From an uncultured Collinsella sp. (GTDB lineage Bacteria; Actinomycetota; Coriobacteriia; Coriobacteriales; Coriobacteriaceae), in assembly GCA_902495355.1 (NCBI GenBank), contig CABUWV010000006.1, positions 62,001 to 126,000 on the forward strand: a DNA stretch of 64,000 nt, given 5' to 3'. The position numbers were made by a program, and so were the translations under genes. The notes under the pieces were generated by a model. It was not told the DNA's origin and ran no database searches. It worked only from the letters and a program-made list of their open reading frames with translations. Every line of letters starts with the position of its first letter. Position 1 is the stretch's first letter. Positions 32,069 to 40,225 of this stretch are shown in pieces.

Positions 32069-32842
32069 CTATCCCAGCTCCTGCATGCGGCGGTAGATTT
32101 CGCAGATACCCTTGATGGTGAGCTGTCCGTCGACCACGTCGAAGGCGTCGGTCGAATCGGCGACGATGCTGGCGAGACCGCCCGTGGCGATAACGGTGGC
32201 GTCCTCGCGGCCCAGCTCGCGCTTCATGCGCGCGACTAGGCCCTCAGCCATTGCGGCGGCGCCCGTTACGGCGCCGACCTTGATGCACTCCTCGGTATCG
32301 CGGCCGATGGCGTGCTCGGGCGCCTCGAGCGGAACGCTGGCGAGCTTGGCGGCTCGGGCGGCGAGCGCGTCCATCGAAATGCGGATGCCCGGCGCAATCG
32401 CTCCACCAATGTAATAACCGTCCTCATCGATGACGTCGATATTGGTCGCGGTGCCAAAGTCCACCACGATTGCCGGCGCGCCGTAGAAAGTTTCGGCCGC
32501 AACGGCGTTAGCGACGCGGTCGGCACCTACGGCCTGGGGACGCGCCGCGCGCAGCTTGGTCACCGCGGCCGTCTGCGGTCCGATGACGATGGCGTCTGCG
32601 GCAATGCGGTCGGCCACGGCGTGCCATTCGCGCGAGAGCTGCGGCACCACGCCCGCAAAGGCGATCGCGTCGACCGCGTCGAGCGAAAGGCCGTACATCT
32701 TAAAGAAACCCATCAGGCGCACATGGATCTCGTCGGCGGTATAAGAGCGGTCGGTGGGCATGCGCCACGACTGCACCAGCTCGTCTCCGTCAAACAGGCC
32801 CATGGCCGTCTGCGTATTTCCCATATCGATAGCGAGCAGCAT
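32069..32842 (-). CDS. coaX: Type III pantothenate kinase
   Basis: First step of coenzyme A synthesis. 257 residues from ATG 32842, preceded by GGGAG; an upstream start would add 7. ASKHA-fold motifs: LLAIDMGNTQTAMGLFD (phosphate 1), VGADRVANAVAA, and VVDFGTATNIDVIDEDGYYIGG with the catalytic Asp. The TATGGLASIV adenosine motif is near the end. Convergent with the BirA-like gene. Confidence 0.95.
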   Translation of the reverse strand: MLLAIDMGNTQTAMGLFDGDELVQSWRMPTDRSYTADEIHVRLMGFFKMYGLSLDAVDAIAFAGVVPQLSREWHAVADRIAADAIVIGPQTAAVTKLRAARPQAVGADRVANAVAAETFYGAPAIVVDFGTATNIDVIDEDGYYIGGAIAPGIRISMDALAARAAKLASVPLEAPEHAIGRDTEECIKVGAVTGAAAMAEGLVARMKRELGREDATVIATGGLASIVADSTDAFDVVDGQLTIKGICEIYRRMQELG

Positions 32843-32979
32843 GTCTACTCCCGGTGTTGGCATAAAAGGACGCGCACCATTGTATACGTGCCGTCGACGG
32901 CGCTCGGCTGCGATTCGTTTACGGTGATAGGGGCTGAGGGGTTTTAAATATGAAGGAATTATGCTCTACGAGATTTTCC

Positions 32980-33008
32980 TTGCCGTTTACCGAACTCCCG
33001 TGTAATAT
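32980..33008 (+). promoter_or_regulatory. Promoter of the initiator tRNA gene
   Basis: TTGCCG (32980-32985), 17-base spacing, TAATAT (33003-33008). Transcription would start about 25 bases before the tRNA. Confidence 0.6.
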
Positions 33009-33039
33009 TCTTTCTTGCGCACATGAGGCGCCCAGACAT

Positions 33040-33116
33040 TGCGGGGTGGAGCAGTCTGGTAGCTCGCCGGGCTCATAACCCGGAGGTCGTAGGTTCAAAT
33101 CCTGCCCCCGCGACCA
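33040..33116 (+). tRNA. Initiator tRNA-fMet (anticodon CAU)
   Basis: 77 bases with encoded CCA at 33114-33116. The anticodon loop is CTCATAA in a stem with the three G-C pairs (GGG/CCC) that mark initiator tRNAs. D loop AGCAGTCTGGTAGCT and T arm GTAGGTTCAAATCCTGC are normal. Position 1 is T and position 72 is G, so the end pair is at best a weak U-G pair. Initiators need a weak 1-72 pair, so this fits, although C1 with A72 or U72 is usual. A terminator follows at 33126. Confidence 0.92.
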
Positions 33117-33125
33117 AGAACTTGC

Positions 33126-33156
33126 AGCTCGTCGGCCTAGCCGGCGAGCTTTTTTG
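33126..33156 (+). terminator. Terminator of the tRNA gene
   Basis: AGCTCGTCGGC (33126-33136) pairs with GCCGGCGAGCT (33140-33150), one G-T pair, followed by TTTTTTG. Confidence 0.85.
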
Positions 33157-33205
33157 TTATTTCGGGACCGTGTTTTCGGTTCAATTCTCGGCCTCTCAAT
33201 CAAAG

Positions 33206-33426
33206 ATCTCGATCTGTAACATCTAGACCCGATTTGGGCGGCTAGGTGTTACAGATCGAGATATACCGGTGGGTTGGGTCGTGTTTGTCTAAATCTGTAA
33301 CACGAGGGACGGATTTTGCCGAGTTGTTGTTATAGATTGAGATTTTCTAGCAGGCGGGTTTGGTTTGTCTCGATCTGTAACAGTAAGACCCAGTTTTGCC
33401 GCGTAACTGTTACAGATCGAGACAAA
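33206..33426. repeat. Array of three class G dyads
   Basis: G1 33206-33262: arms of 21 bases, one mismatch, starting ATCTCGATCTGTAAC. G2 about 33286-33345: degenerate arms of the same kind (TCTAAATCTGTAAC). G3 33364-33426: perfect 21-base arms (33364-33384, 33406-33426). Loops are related: GACCCGATTTGGGCGG, GGACGGATTTTGCCGA and GACCCAGTTTTGCCGC. The array fills the gap between the tRNA terminator and the OYE gene; no gene is in 33156-33564. Confidence 0.85.
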
Positions 33427-33564
33427 CTGACGGGCCGTCCCGTCCCATCCACCTGCTGCCACCTGATATTCGCCGATTTCCGTTGTGCCGCCGTGCCCCC
33501 ATGCCATATCCTCTAGACAACTACGCGGCAACATCGCCGCCGCGCCTACAAGAGAGGAATGTTC

Positions 33565-35595
33565 ATGACCACACCTGCATCCAAGCTGCTCCAGCCCATT
33601 ACGGTTGGCCCCCTTGAGCTCAAGAACCGCATTATGTTCCCGCCGCTGACCACCGGCTACGAGGAGCGCGATGGCTCCATTGGCGAGCGCAGCCTGGCTT
33701 TTTACGAGCGCTTGGCCCGTGGCGGCGTGAGCTACATCGTCATCGGCGACGTTGCTCCCGTCATGACCGCAAGCCCCACGCCCAAGCTGGCGACCGACGC
33801 CCAAATCCCCACGTTTAAGGCCCTGGCCGATGCCGTCCACAAGCACGGCGCCAAGGTCGCGCTGCAGCTGTTCCACCCCGAGTACGACGTGCCCGGCGTC
33901 GGCCGCATGGTCATGGGATCCATGGCCGCCGCCAAGGCCGCGCAGGAGGCCAAGGCCGCCGGCGACGAGGAGACCTTTGCCGCCAAGATGGCCGAGTCCA
34001 ACGAGATCCGCAACCAGGCCTACGCCAAGCTGCACCACGACATGCAGCACTTTGTGAACGAGGCGAGTGTGGAGCAGCTCACCCAGATCAAGGAGGCCAT
34101 CGCTGCCTCGGCCGCCCGCGCGCAGCAGGCCGGGATCGACGCCATCGAGGTCCACGGCGACCGTCTGGTGGGTTCGCTGTGCTCGGCCATCCTCAACCAG
34201 CGCACCGACGAGTACGGTGGCTCGTTCGAGAACCGCGTCCGCTACGCGCTCGAGGTCGTCGCCGCCATTAAGGAAGCCGCGCCGCAGCTGATGGTGGAGT
34301 ACAAGCTCCCCGTGATCATGGAGAACCCCGACGGTACGCCGCGCGGCAAGGGCGGCCTGCAGCCCGACGAGGCCTGCGAGTTCGCCAAGCTGCTCGAGGG
34401 TGCGGGCATCGACATGATCCAGGTTGCACAGGCCAACCACACTGGCAACATGGGCGATACCATTCCGCCCATGGGCGCCATGCCCTACAACTGGACGCTG
34501 CCGGTGGCCGAGCGCGTCAAGGCCCTGGTCTCCGTGCCGGTGGCAACCGTCGGCCGTGTTGTCTCGGTCGAGGCCGGCGAGAAGATTCTGGAAGACGGCG
34601 CCGCCGACATTATCGCCTACGGCCGCTCGCTCATGTGCGACCCCGACATTGCACTGAAGGCCGCCACGGGTGAGCCCATCCGCGAGTGCCTCAACTGCAA
34701 CAAGGGTTGCGTCGATGCGATTCAAAACCGCAAGTACATTTCGTGCGTGCTCAATGCCGAGAACGGCGACGAGGCGACCATCGCCATCAAGCCGGGCGAG
34801 GGCGACAAGAAGATCGCCGTGGTGGGCGGCGGCATCGCCGGCCTGGAGGCCGCGCGCGTGGCGGCCAAGCGCGGCTACGACGTGACCGTCTACGAGGCGA
34901 GCGATCACTTGGGCGGTCAGATTGTGCTGGCGGCCGCGCCTCCGCGCAAGGACGAGATCATGCGCTCGGTCGAGTACTACGAGAAGATTCTGCCCGGCCT
35001 GGGTGTGAAGGTTGAGCTCAACCATGCCGCTACGGCAGAGGACCTCAACGCAGCCGACGCCGCGATTGTGGCCGTGGGCGCGCACGACGTGATCATCCCC
35101 GTTCCGGGTGCCGATTCGGACAAGGTCGTCTCGAGCTGGGACGTGCTGGCCGGCAAGGTGGAGCTCAGCGGCCGCGTCGCCGTCATTGGCGGTGGCCTGG
35201 TGGGCACCGAGACTGCCGAGTACCTGCTGCAGCACGGCTGCGAGGTGGCGATCGTGGAGATGCTCGACAAGATTGCCGCGGGCGAGTCCGAGACCATTCT
35301 GCCGCTGATTATGAGCGACTTTGCAGAGCACAACGTGGAGCAGCATGTTAAGACCCGCCTGACCGCCATTACCGACGAGGGCGTGGAGGCCATTCGCACC
35401 ACCGAGGACGGCGCCGAGGAGCCGGTGAAGATCGCCTGCGATTACGTGGTGATGGCCGTGGGCTCTAAGGCCAATGCGTTTGACCTGGATGGCGTGACGG
35501 TGCCCGTGACCTGCGTGGGCGACTGCTCGGGCGAGCGCACCGCCGACATTGCGAGCGCCATTCGCACGGCATATCACGCGGCCAACGAGCTGTAG
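33565..35595 (+). CDS. Old-Yellow-Enzyme-type NADH:flavin oxidoreductase with C-terminal NAD(P)/FAD module
   Basis: 676 residues from ATG 33565 after AGAGAGGA; ATG 33559 is also in frame. The N-terminal FMN barrel (1-370) begins ITVGPLELKNRIMFPPLTT. Fe-S ligands are in ECLNCNKGC and the later SCVLN (about 375-400). The C-terminal part has VVGGGIAGLEAARVAAKRG for FAD and VIGGGLVGTETAEYLLQHG for NAD. The architecture is that of 2,4-dienoyl-CoA reductase and related enoate reductases. The barrel's usual H-x-x-HGYL proton-donor motif reads EVHGDRLVGS here (HGDR at about 197-200), and an extra Ala/Lys/Glu-rich stretch lies at about 118-160. The substrate is unknown; a bilirubin-reductase-like role is discussed under findings. 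A terminator follows. Confidence 0.85.
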   Translation: MTTPASKLLQPITVGPLELKNRIMFPPLTTGYEERDGSIGERSLAFYERLARGGVSYIVIGDVAPVMTASPTPKLATDAQIPTFKALADAVHKHGAKVALQLFHPEYDVPGVGRMVMGSMAAAKAAQEAKAAGDEETFAAKMAESNEIRNQAYAKLHHDMQHFVNEASVEQLTQIKEAIAASAARAQQAGIDAIEVHGDRLVGSLCSAILNQRTDEYGGSFENRVRYALEVVAAIKEAAPQLMVEYKLPVIMENPDGTPRGKGGLQPDEACEFAKLLEGAGIDMIQVAQANHTGNMGDTIPPMGAMPYNWTLPVAERVKALVSVPVATVGRVVSVEAGEKILEDGAADIIAYGRSLMCDPDIALKAATGEPIRECLNCNKGCVDAIQNRKYISCVLNAENGDEATIAIKPGEGDKKIAVVGGGIAGLEAARVAAKRGYDVTVYEASDHLGGQIVLAAAPPRKDEIMRSVEYYEKILPGLGVKVELNHAATAEDLNAADAAIVAVGAHDVIIPVPGADSDKVVSSWDVLAGKVELSGRVAVIGGGLVGTETAEYLLQHGCEVAIVEMLDKIAAGESETILPLIMSDFAEHNVEQHVKTRLTAITDEGVEAIRTTEDGAEEPVKIACDYVVMAVGSKANAFDLDGVTVPVTCVGDCSGERTADIASAIRTAYHAANEL

Positions 35596-35670
35596 TTGAA
35601 CATCGCGGCCAGGCGGGGCGGTAGCACGGATCCGTCTCGCCCGGCTGTGTCCCGTCGGGTGTCAACCGGT

Positions 35671-35708
35671 GCGGGGCCTGCAAGCGCAGCAGGTCCCGCC
35701 CTTTTTGT
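35671..35708 (+). terminator. Terminator after the OYE gene
   Basis: GCGGGGCCTGC (35671-35681) pairs with GCAGGTCCCGC (35689-35699), then CCTTTTTGTTTT. Confidence 0.85.
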
Positions 35709-36045
35709 TTTGCTCCGGTGGATGGCAATGCGCGGTAATCATGAGGAGTGAGGACGTCTACTGCCTCGCAGATCACTCAAAATTATTGGGGGAGGGGTTA
35801 ATAACTATATCCTCTACACCAAAGGACATAAAAGAGATGTCAATTTTGTTGACAAGCGAATGACGATTAGCTGCGAGTCAGCTACCAGCGTAAATAATCG
35901 ATAAAGAAATGTCGTAATTTGGTGCCAAATGCCCAGATAACGCCGCGTCTATTTTAATTAACTGCTTTGAGCAAACAGTAAAATGCTACTATCTAACTTG
36001 CACGTAAGAAAGCAGATTAACGGTTAAGGCTAAGAAGTGGCAGGT
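35709..36045. other. A+T-rich gap upstream of the HTH gene
   Basis: This stretch is clearly richer in A and T than the coding regions on both sides. I see only short hairpins, such as AGCTGCGAGTCAGCT at 35870, and a candidate promoter at its end. No credible ORF is present. It could be a long regulatory region or the remains of a transferred segment. Confidence 0.4.
35967..35995 (+). promoter_or_regulatory. Candidate promoter for the HTH gene
   Basis: TTGAGC (35967-35972), 17-base spacing, TATCTA (35990-35995). Both boxes are partial matches. Confidence 0.4.
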
Positions 36046-36441
36046 ATGTCGGAAGCAACTAGGACTCGCACGCATGCGCCCGAGGTTAGACAGCGCGCCG
36101 TCGAGATCCTCCAAGAGGGGGTCGGTCATCGCGCCCTCGCCGCGGAGCTTGGCATTCCCCAGGCCACGGCTCGTCAGTGGGCCCGCGCGTATGCCGTGGG
36201 CGGTGCCGACGCCGTTCTCAATGCCGGTTCGCATCATCACACCTATTCGTACGACGTAAAGCTCGCTGTGGTTAAGGACCGTCTGGAAAGCGGCTTGACG
36301 GTTCGCGAGGCCATGATCAAGCACAAGATTCCCAGCGAGTCTTCGGTCAAGGCTTGGTGCCGTCAGTACCGCGAGAGCGGTGAGTCCGCACTGGTCGATA
36401 AGCCGCGCGGTCGCAAGCCGCGCGTTAAAAAGGCGGAATAG
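36046..36441 (+). CDS. Orphan helix-turn-helix protein, IS150/IS3 OrfA (InsJ)-like
   Basis: 131 residues with two helix-turn-helix units: RQRAVEILQEGVGHRALAAELGIPQ (about 13-45) and DVKLAVVKDRLESGLTVREAMIKHKIPSE (about 65-95), then a basic tail (RGRKPRVKK). This is the layout of IS150 OrfA, the DNA-binding part of an IS3-family transposase. No DDE-bearing orfB, no terminal repeats and no target duplication are visible. It therefore may be a domesticated DNA-binding protein. ATG 36046 and GTG 36037 are both possible starts. It sits directly upstream of the ech operon on the same strand but has its own terminator. Confidence 0.7.
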   Translation: MSEATRTRTHAPEVRQRAVEILQEGVGHRALAAELGIPQATARQWARAYAVGGADAVLNAGSHHHTYSYDVKLAVVKDRLESGLTVREAMIKHKIPSESSVKAWCRQYRESGESALVDKPRGRKPRVKKAE

Positions 36442-36453
36442 CAAACGGGATGG

Positions 36454-36477
36454 TGCGCCCACAGGGGCGCATTTTTC
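36454..36477 (+). terminator. Terminator after the HTH gene
   Basis: TGCGCCC (36454-36460) pairs with GGGCGCA (36465-36471), followed by TTTTTC. Confidence 0.8.
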
Positions 36478-36727
36478 TTGCCGCGCCAACTTTTTGGACC
36501 GGCGCGAGCCTGTCGGGACATCCTCCAAAGTGGCCAATAAACTGCGCGCAGTGGCCCGCGCGCCTGTCGCTGCGATAGGGGGAGCGTCGCCTCTCTGCTC
36601 CAAAGCGGACGTGCCCTTGCCCCGTACGCCTAAAACTCCCCAGTTGACCGAAAACCCGCCGCCGCTACTCCTCAATTGAGCTATAACGTTAAACAATTGC
36701 AGCGTTTTTGCATGGGGGAGTGATGGT

Positions 36728-39610
36728 ATGACGCTACTGTATTTCCTTACCCTGTTTCCGCTGGTACCGGCGCTGGGCATGCTGCTCGCGCGCGGTGACC
36801 GCGCCCGCGATGCGGTGGGGCTTGTAGGCTCCGGCATTATTATGGCGGTGACAGTTGTAGTCGCCGTCTTGTTTTTTGGCACGGGTCCGCAGAGCTTTGA
36901 GGTTGCCCCCGGCACCTCGCATGTGCTCTCGATCATCAGCTCCGCCATCGATGTCATCCTGTGCGCCGTAATCCTGTACAACGCGTACAAATATAGGAAC
37001 GCGCTCACCACGGTGCTCGGCATAGTCCAGCTGGTGGGCTCGCTCGCCTTTGCAGCCATGACGTTGCCCGCGGCCGAAGCCGTCACGGCAACGCCGCTCT
37101 ACCTGGACTACATGAGCGTGATCATGGTGCTCGCCGTCGGCATCGTCGGCAGCCTAATCTGCGTGTATGCCTTGGGTTATATGAAGGACTTCCAGGCCCA
37201 TGACGAGCACGAGGCCGCGCTGCGCGGGCAGACCGCGCCCGACCGTCGCCCGCAGTTCCTGGCGCTCATGTTCCTGTTCCTCTCGGCCATGTTCGTTATC
37301 GTGACGAGCGACAACCTTGAGTGGCTGTTCTGCGGCTGGGAAATCACCACCGTGTGCTCGTTCCTTATGATTGGCTACACGCGCACGCCCGAGGCCATTA
37401 AAAACGCCTTTACCCAGATCATCCTCAACATGCTGGGCGGCATCGCGTTTTTGGCCGGACTCATGTACCTGCACGTGAACGGCATGCCGCTGACCATCTC
37501 GGGCATGATTGAGCTTTCCGGCGCCGGAACCGCGCAGTCCGCGCTGCTGGTCATGCCGGTCATCCTGTTGTCGCTCGCCGCGCTCACCAAGGCCGCACAG
37601 ATGCCGTTCCACACTTGGCTGTTGGGTGCCATGGTTGCCCCCACGCCCACGAGCGCCCTGCTGCACTCGTCAACCATGGTCAAAGCCGGCGTGTTCCTGA
37701 TGGTCAAGCTGAGCCCGCTCTATGCCATCTATCCCGTGACCGGCTTTATGGTCACGAGCGTGGGCGCCATCACGTTTTTGCTCGCTGCCCTTATGGCCAT
37801 CTCGCAGAGCAATGCCAAGCGCGTGCTCGCGTACTCCACCATTTCCAACTTGGGCCTCATCAGTGCTTGCTTGGGTGTCGGCGCGCCCGAGGCCGTATGG
37901 GCGGCCATCTTCCTGATCCTGTTCCACACGGTGGCAAAGTCGCTGCTGTTCCTGTGCGTGGGCACGGCCGAGCATCATATCGGCAGCCGCAATATCGAGG
38001 ACATGGACGGTATGTTCAGCCGCATGCCGCACCTGACGCGCCTGATGATGCTGGGCATCATGGGCATGTTTGTGGCGCCGTTTGGCATGCTCGTGTCCAA
38101 GTGGGGCGCTCTGGTGGCGTTCGCGCAGACCGGCAACGTGCTCATGATCATGGTGCTTGCCTTTGGCTCGGCCGCGACGTTCTTCTTCTGGGGCAAGTGG
38201 CTTGCCAAGCTTTCGGGCGTCGACCCCACGGCTCAAAACGTTGAGGTCAATGTCCATAAGACCGAATGGATGGCCCTCAACACCATCGCCGCGCTGCTGA
38301 TTCTGTGCTGCGTGGCGTTCCCGGTTATCTCGAGCGGTCTGGTGTCGCCTTACTTGGCCATGGTGTTTGGCCGCATGCCGTACGTTATTGGCAAGGACGC
38401 CATGTACCTGATGGTGGTTATCGTGGCGTTTATCGCCGTGGTGCTGCTGACTTCATTCCGAGTGAGCAACAAACCGCATGTAAACGTATATCTTTCGGGC
38501 GTGGGAACCGACAAATATCGCCATTTCCGCGGCTCGATGGGGCACGAGGTGAAGGCCGAAAAGCGCAATTGGTACTCGGAGGATGCCCTTGGCGAGAAGC
38601 GTATTGGCCCCGCGGGTAGCGTCGTGTGCTGCAGCATCATCTTGTTTGCGCTGCTGTGTTGCGCGTGGATTGGGCCCGAGAGGCTTGCCATGAGCGCGCC
38701 ATCGGTGCTGCGCGGCAAGTATTTCGAAGGTTCGGGCGTCGTGGGCATCTTTATTGGTACCGTGGTGTTTGCCCTGCTGGCGCCTTTGGCTGGTGGCCTG
38801 ATCGACGGCGTTGACCGCAAGCTTTCGGCCCGCATGCAGGGCCGTGTGGGTCCGCGCCTGCTGCAGCCCTTCTACGACGTTGCCAAGCTGCTGCGCAAGG
38901 CTCCCGCCAGCGTAAACACCATGGACGATACCTACATGGCGTGCGCGCTCATCTTTACCGTCGTGGGCGGCGGCATCTTTGTGTCGGGCTCCAACACGCT
39001 GCTGTGCGCCTTTATGGTTACGCTAGCCGCGATCTTTGTGGTGTTGGCGTCCGCCTCGACGCAAAGCCCGTTTGCCCAGGTTGGCGCCGATCGTGAGTTG
39101 CTGCAGGTTATGAGTTACGAGCCCGCCGTTCTGCTGATGAGCGTGGGCCTGTACCTTGCCACCGACAGCTTTGATTCCATCGCCGCGACGGGGCAGTCGG
39201 CCCCCATCATCGTGTACAGCGCGCCCATTTTCCTGGCGCTACTCGCGGTGCTTACCATCAAGCTGCGCAAGTCGCCGTTTGACCTTTCGTACTCGCATCA
39301 CGCGCATCAGGAGATTGTCCAGGGCGTCGCCACCGAGATGAGCGGCGGCACGCTGGCCAAGATGACCCTTATGCACTGGTGCGAGACCGTGCTGTTTTTG
39401 ATGTGGGTGGGCATGTTCTTTGTTTGGGACAACCCCGTGAGCTGGGTGGTTGCCCTGGTCGTGATGGCCGCGACGTATTTTGTCGAGGTCCTGATCGACA
39501 ACACCTTCGCACGTAGCACCTGGCGCAGCTGCTTTAGGCTCGGATGGGGCGTGGCGCTGGTGTTTGGCCTGCTCAACCTTATGCCCATCCTCGTCGACGT
39601 ATTTATTTAG
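36728..39610 (+). CDS. echAB: Ech-type hydrogenase membrane subunit, natural fusion of EchA (NuoL-like) and EchB (NuoH-like)
   Basis: 960 residues in one uninterrupted frame. Residues 1 to about 610 are an antiporter-like proton-pumping subunit, with WEITTVCSFLMIGYTR, the AAQMPFHTWLLGAMVAPTPTSALLHSSTMVKAG block with its conserved Lys/His, and SNLGLISACLG. After a soluble linker (about 590-640, YRHFRGSMGHEVKAEKRNWY) comes a NuoH-like domain: GGLIDGVDRKLSARMQGRVGPRLLQPFYDVAKLLRK, the quinone-module signature, and KLRKSPFDLSYSHHAHQEIVQG. In described Ech systems these are two genes. First gene of the ech operon; about 12 bases before the next start. Confidence 0.88.
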   Translation: MTLLYFLTLFPLVPALGMLLARGDRARDAVGLVGSGIIMAVTVVVAVLFFGTGPQSFEVAPGTSHVLSIISSAIDVILCAVILYNAYKYRNALTTVLGIVQLVGSLAFAAMTLPAAEAVTATPLYLDYMSVIMVLAVGIVGSLICVYALGYMKDFQAHDEHEAALRGQTAPDRRPQFLALMFLFLSAMFVIVTSDNLEWLFCGWEITTVCSFLMIGYTRTPEAIKNAFTQIILNMLGGIAFLAGLMYLHVNGMPLTISGMIELSGAGTAQSALLVMPVILLSLAALTKAAQMPFHTWLLGAMVAPTPTSALLHSSTMVKAGVFLMVKLSPLYAIYPVTGFMVTSVGAITFLLAALMAISQSNAKRVLAYSTISNLGLISACLGVGAPEAVWAAIFLILFHTVAKSLLFLCVGTAEHHIGSRNIEDMDGMFSRMPHLTRLMMLGIMGMFVAPFGMLVSKWGALVAFAQTGNVLMIMVLAFGSAATFFFWGKWLAKLSGVDPTAQNVEVNVHKTEWMALNTIAALLILCCVAFPVISSGLVSPYLAMVFGRMPYVIGKDAMYLMVVIVAFIAVVLLTSFRVSNKPHVNVYLSGVGTDKYRHFRGSMGHEVKAEKRNWYSEDALGEKRIGPAGSVVCCSIILFALLCCAWIGPERLAMSAPSVLRGKYFEGSGVVGIFIGTVVFALLAPLAGGLIDGVDRKLSARMQGRVGPRLLQPFYDVAKLLRKAPASVNTMDDTYMACALIFTVVGGGIFVSGSNTLLCAFMVTLAAIFVVLASASTQSPFAQVGADRELLQVMSYEPAVLLMSVGLYLATDSFDSIAATGQSAPIIVYSAPIFLALLAVLTIKLRKSPFDLSYSHHAHQEIVQGVATEMSGGTLAKMTLMHWCETVLFLMWVGMFFVWDNPVSWVVALVVMAATYFVEVLIDNTFARSTWRSCFRLGWGVALVFGLLNLMPILVDVFI

Positions 39611-39622
39611 GAGGCGGCATCC

Positions 39623-40225
39623 ATGGATCATAAAATGTCGCGCTCGCCGTGGGTTATTCATTACGACGGCTCGAGCTGCAACGGATGCGATATCGAGGTG
39701 CTGGCCTCGCTCACGCCACTGTTTGATGCGGAGCGCTTTGGCGTGGTCAACACCGGCAACCCCAAGCATGCGGACATCTTTTTGGTGACGGGGTCGGTCA
39801 ATGCCCAGAACCTGCCCGTCGTGCGCCAGATTTACAACCAGATGCTCGAGCCCAAGTGCGTGGTGGCGTGCGGCGTCTGCGCGTGTTCGGGCGGCGTGTT
39901 CCGCGATGCCTACAACGTGATCGGCGGCGTGGACCGCGCGATTCCCGTGGACGTGTACGCGCCCGGGTGCGCCATTCGCCCCGAGACGGTGATCGATGCC
40001 ATCGTGGAGGCGTGTGGCATCCTGGACCAGAAGGAGGCCGTGATGCGCGCCGGCGGCGACCCGCTTAGCGTGGGCGGTGCCGCTACTTGGGACGGTGGCG
40101 TTGAGCTGGGCGAGGACGGGTTTGTGGCTGCGGGGGCCGGGGCCGGGGCCGTCGCCGGTGACGGCGTCGAGGTCAACGTGTCCACCAGGTCCGCCGCGCC
40201 CGCCGCTGCAAAGGAGGCCGAGTAA
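39623..40225 (+). CDS. echC: Ech hydrogenase small subunit EchC (NuoB-like)
   Basis: 200 residues. It holds the proximal 4Fe-4S cluster: GSSCNGCDIEV (about 15-22), VACGVCACSGGVF and YAPGCAIRPETVIDAI supply the cysteines. The catalytic part ends near residue 140. The last ~55 residues are Gly/Ala/Val-rich (GAGAGAVAGDG) and not found in typical EchC. Follows echAB, with GGAGGC before ATG. Its stop overlaps the echD start by one base (TAATG). Confidence 0.9.
   Translation: MDHKMSRSPWVIHYDGSSCNGCDIEVLASLTPLFDAERFGVVNTGNPKHADIFLVTGSVNAQNLPVVRQIYNQMLEPKCVVACGVCACSGGVFRDAYNVIGGVDRAIPVDVYAPGCAIRPETVIDAIVEACGILDQKEAVMRAGGDPLSVGGAATWDGGVELGEDGFVAAGAGAGAVAGDGVEVNVSTRSAAPAAAKEAE

Noticed and set aside
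33206..33426. CRISPR array
   Set aside because: Repeats are palindromes of about 60 bases with related loops, not short direct repeats with unique spacers, and there is no cas gene.
33289..35577. A 762-codon minus-strand frame opposite the OYE gene
   Set aside because: Same reason: mirror frame of a GC-rich gene, no family motif, no ribosome binding site.
36037..36441. Complete IS3/IS150 insertion sequence
   Set aside because: Only the OrfA-like part is present; no DDE domain, inverted ends or target duplication could be found nearby.
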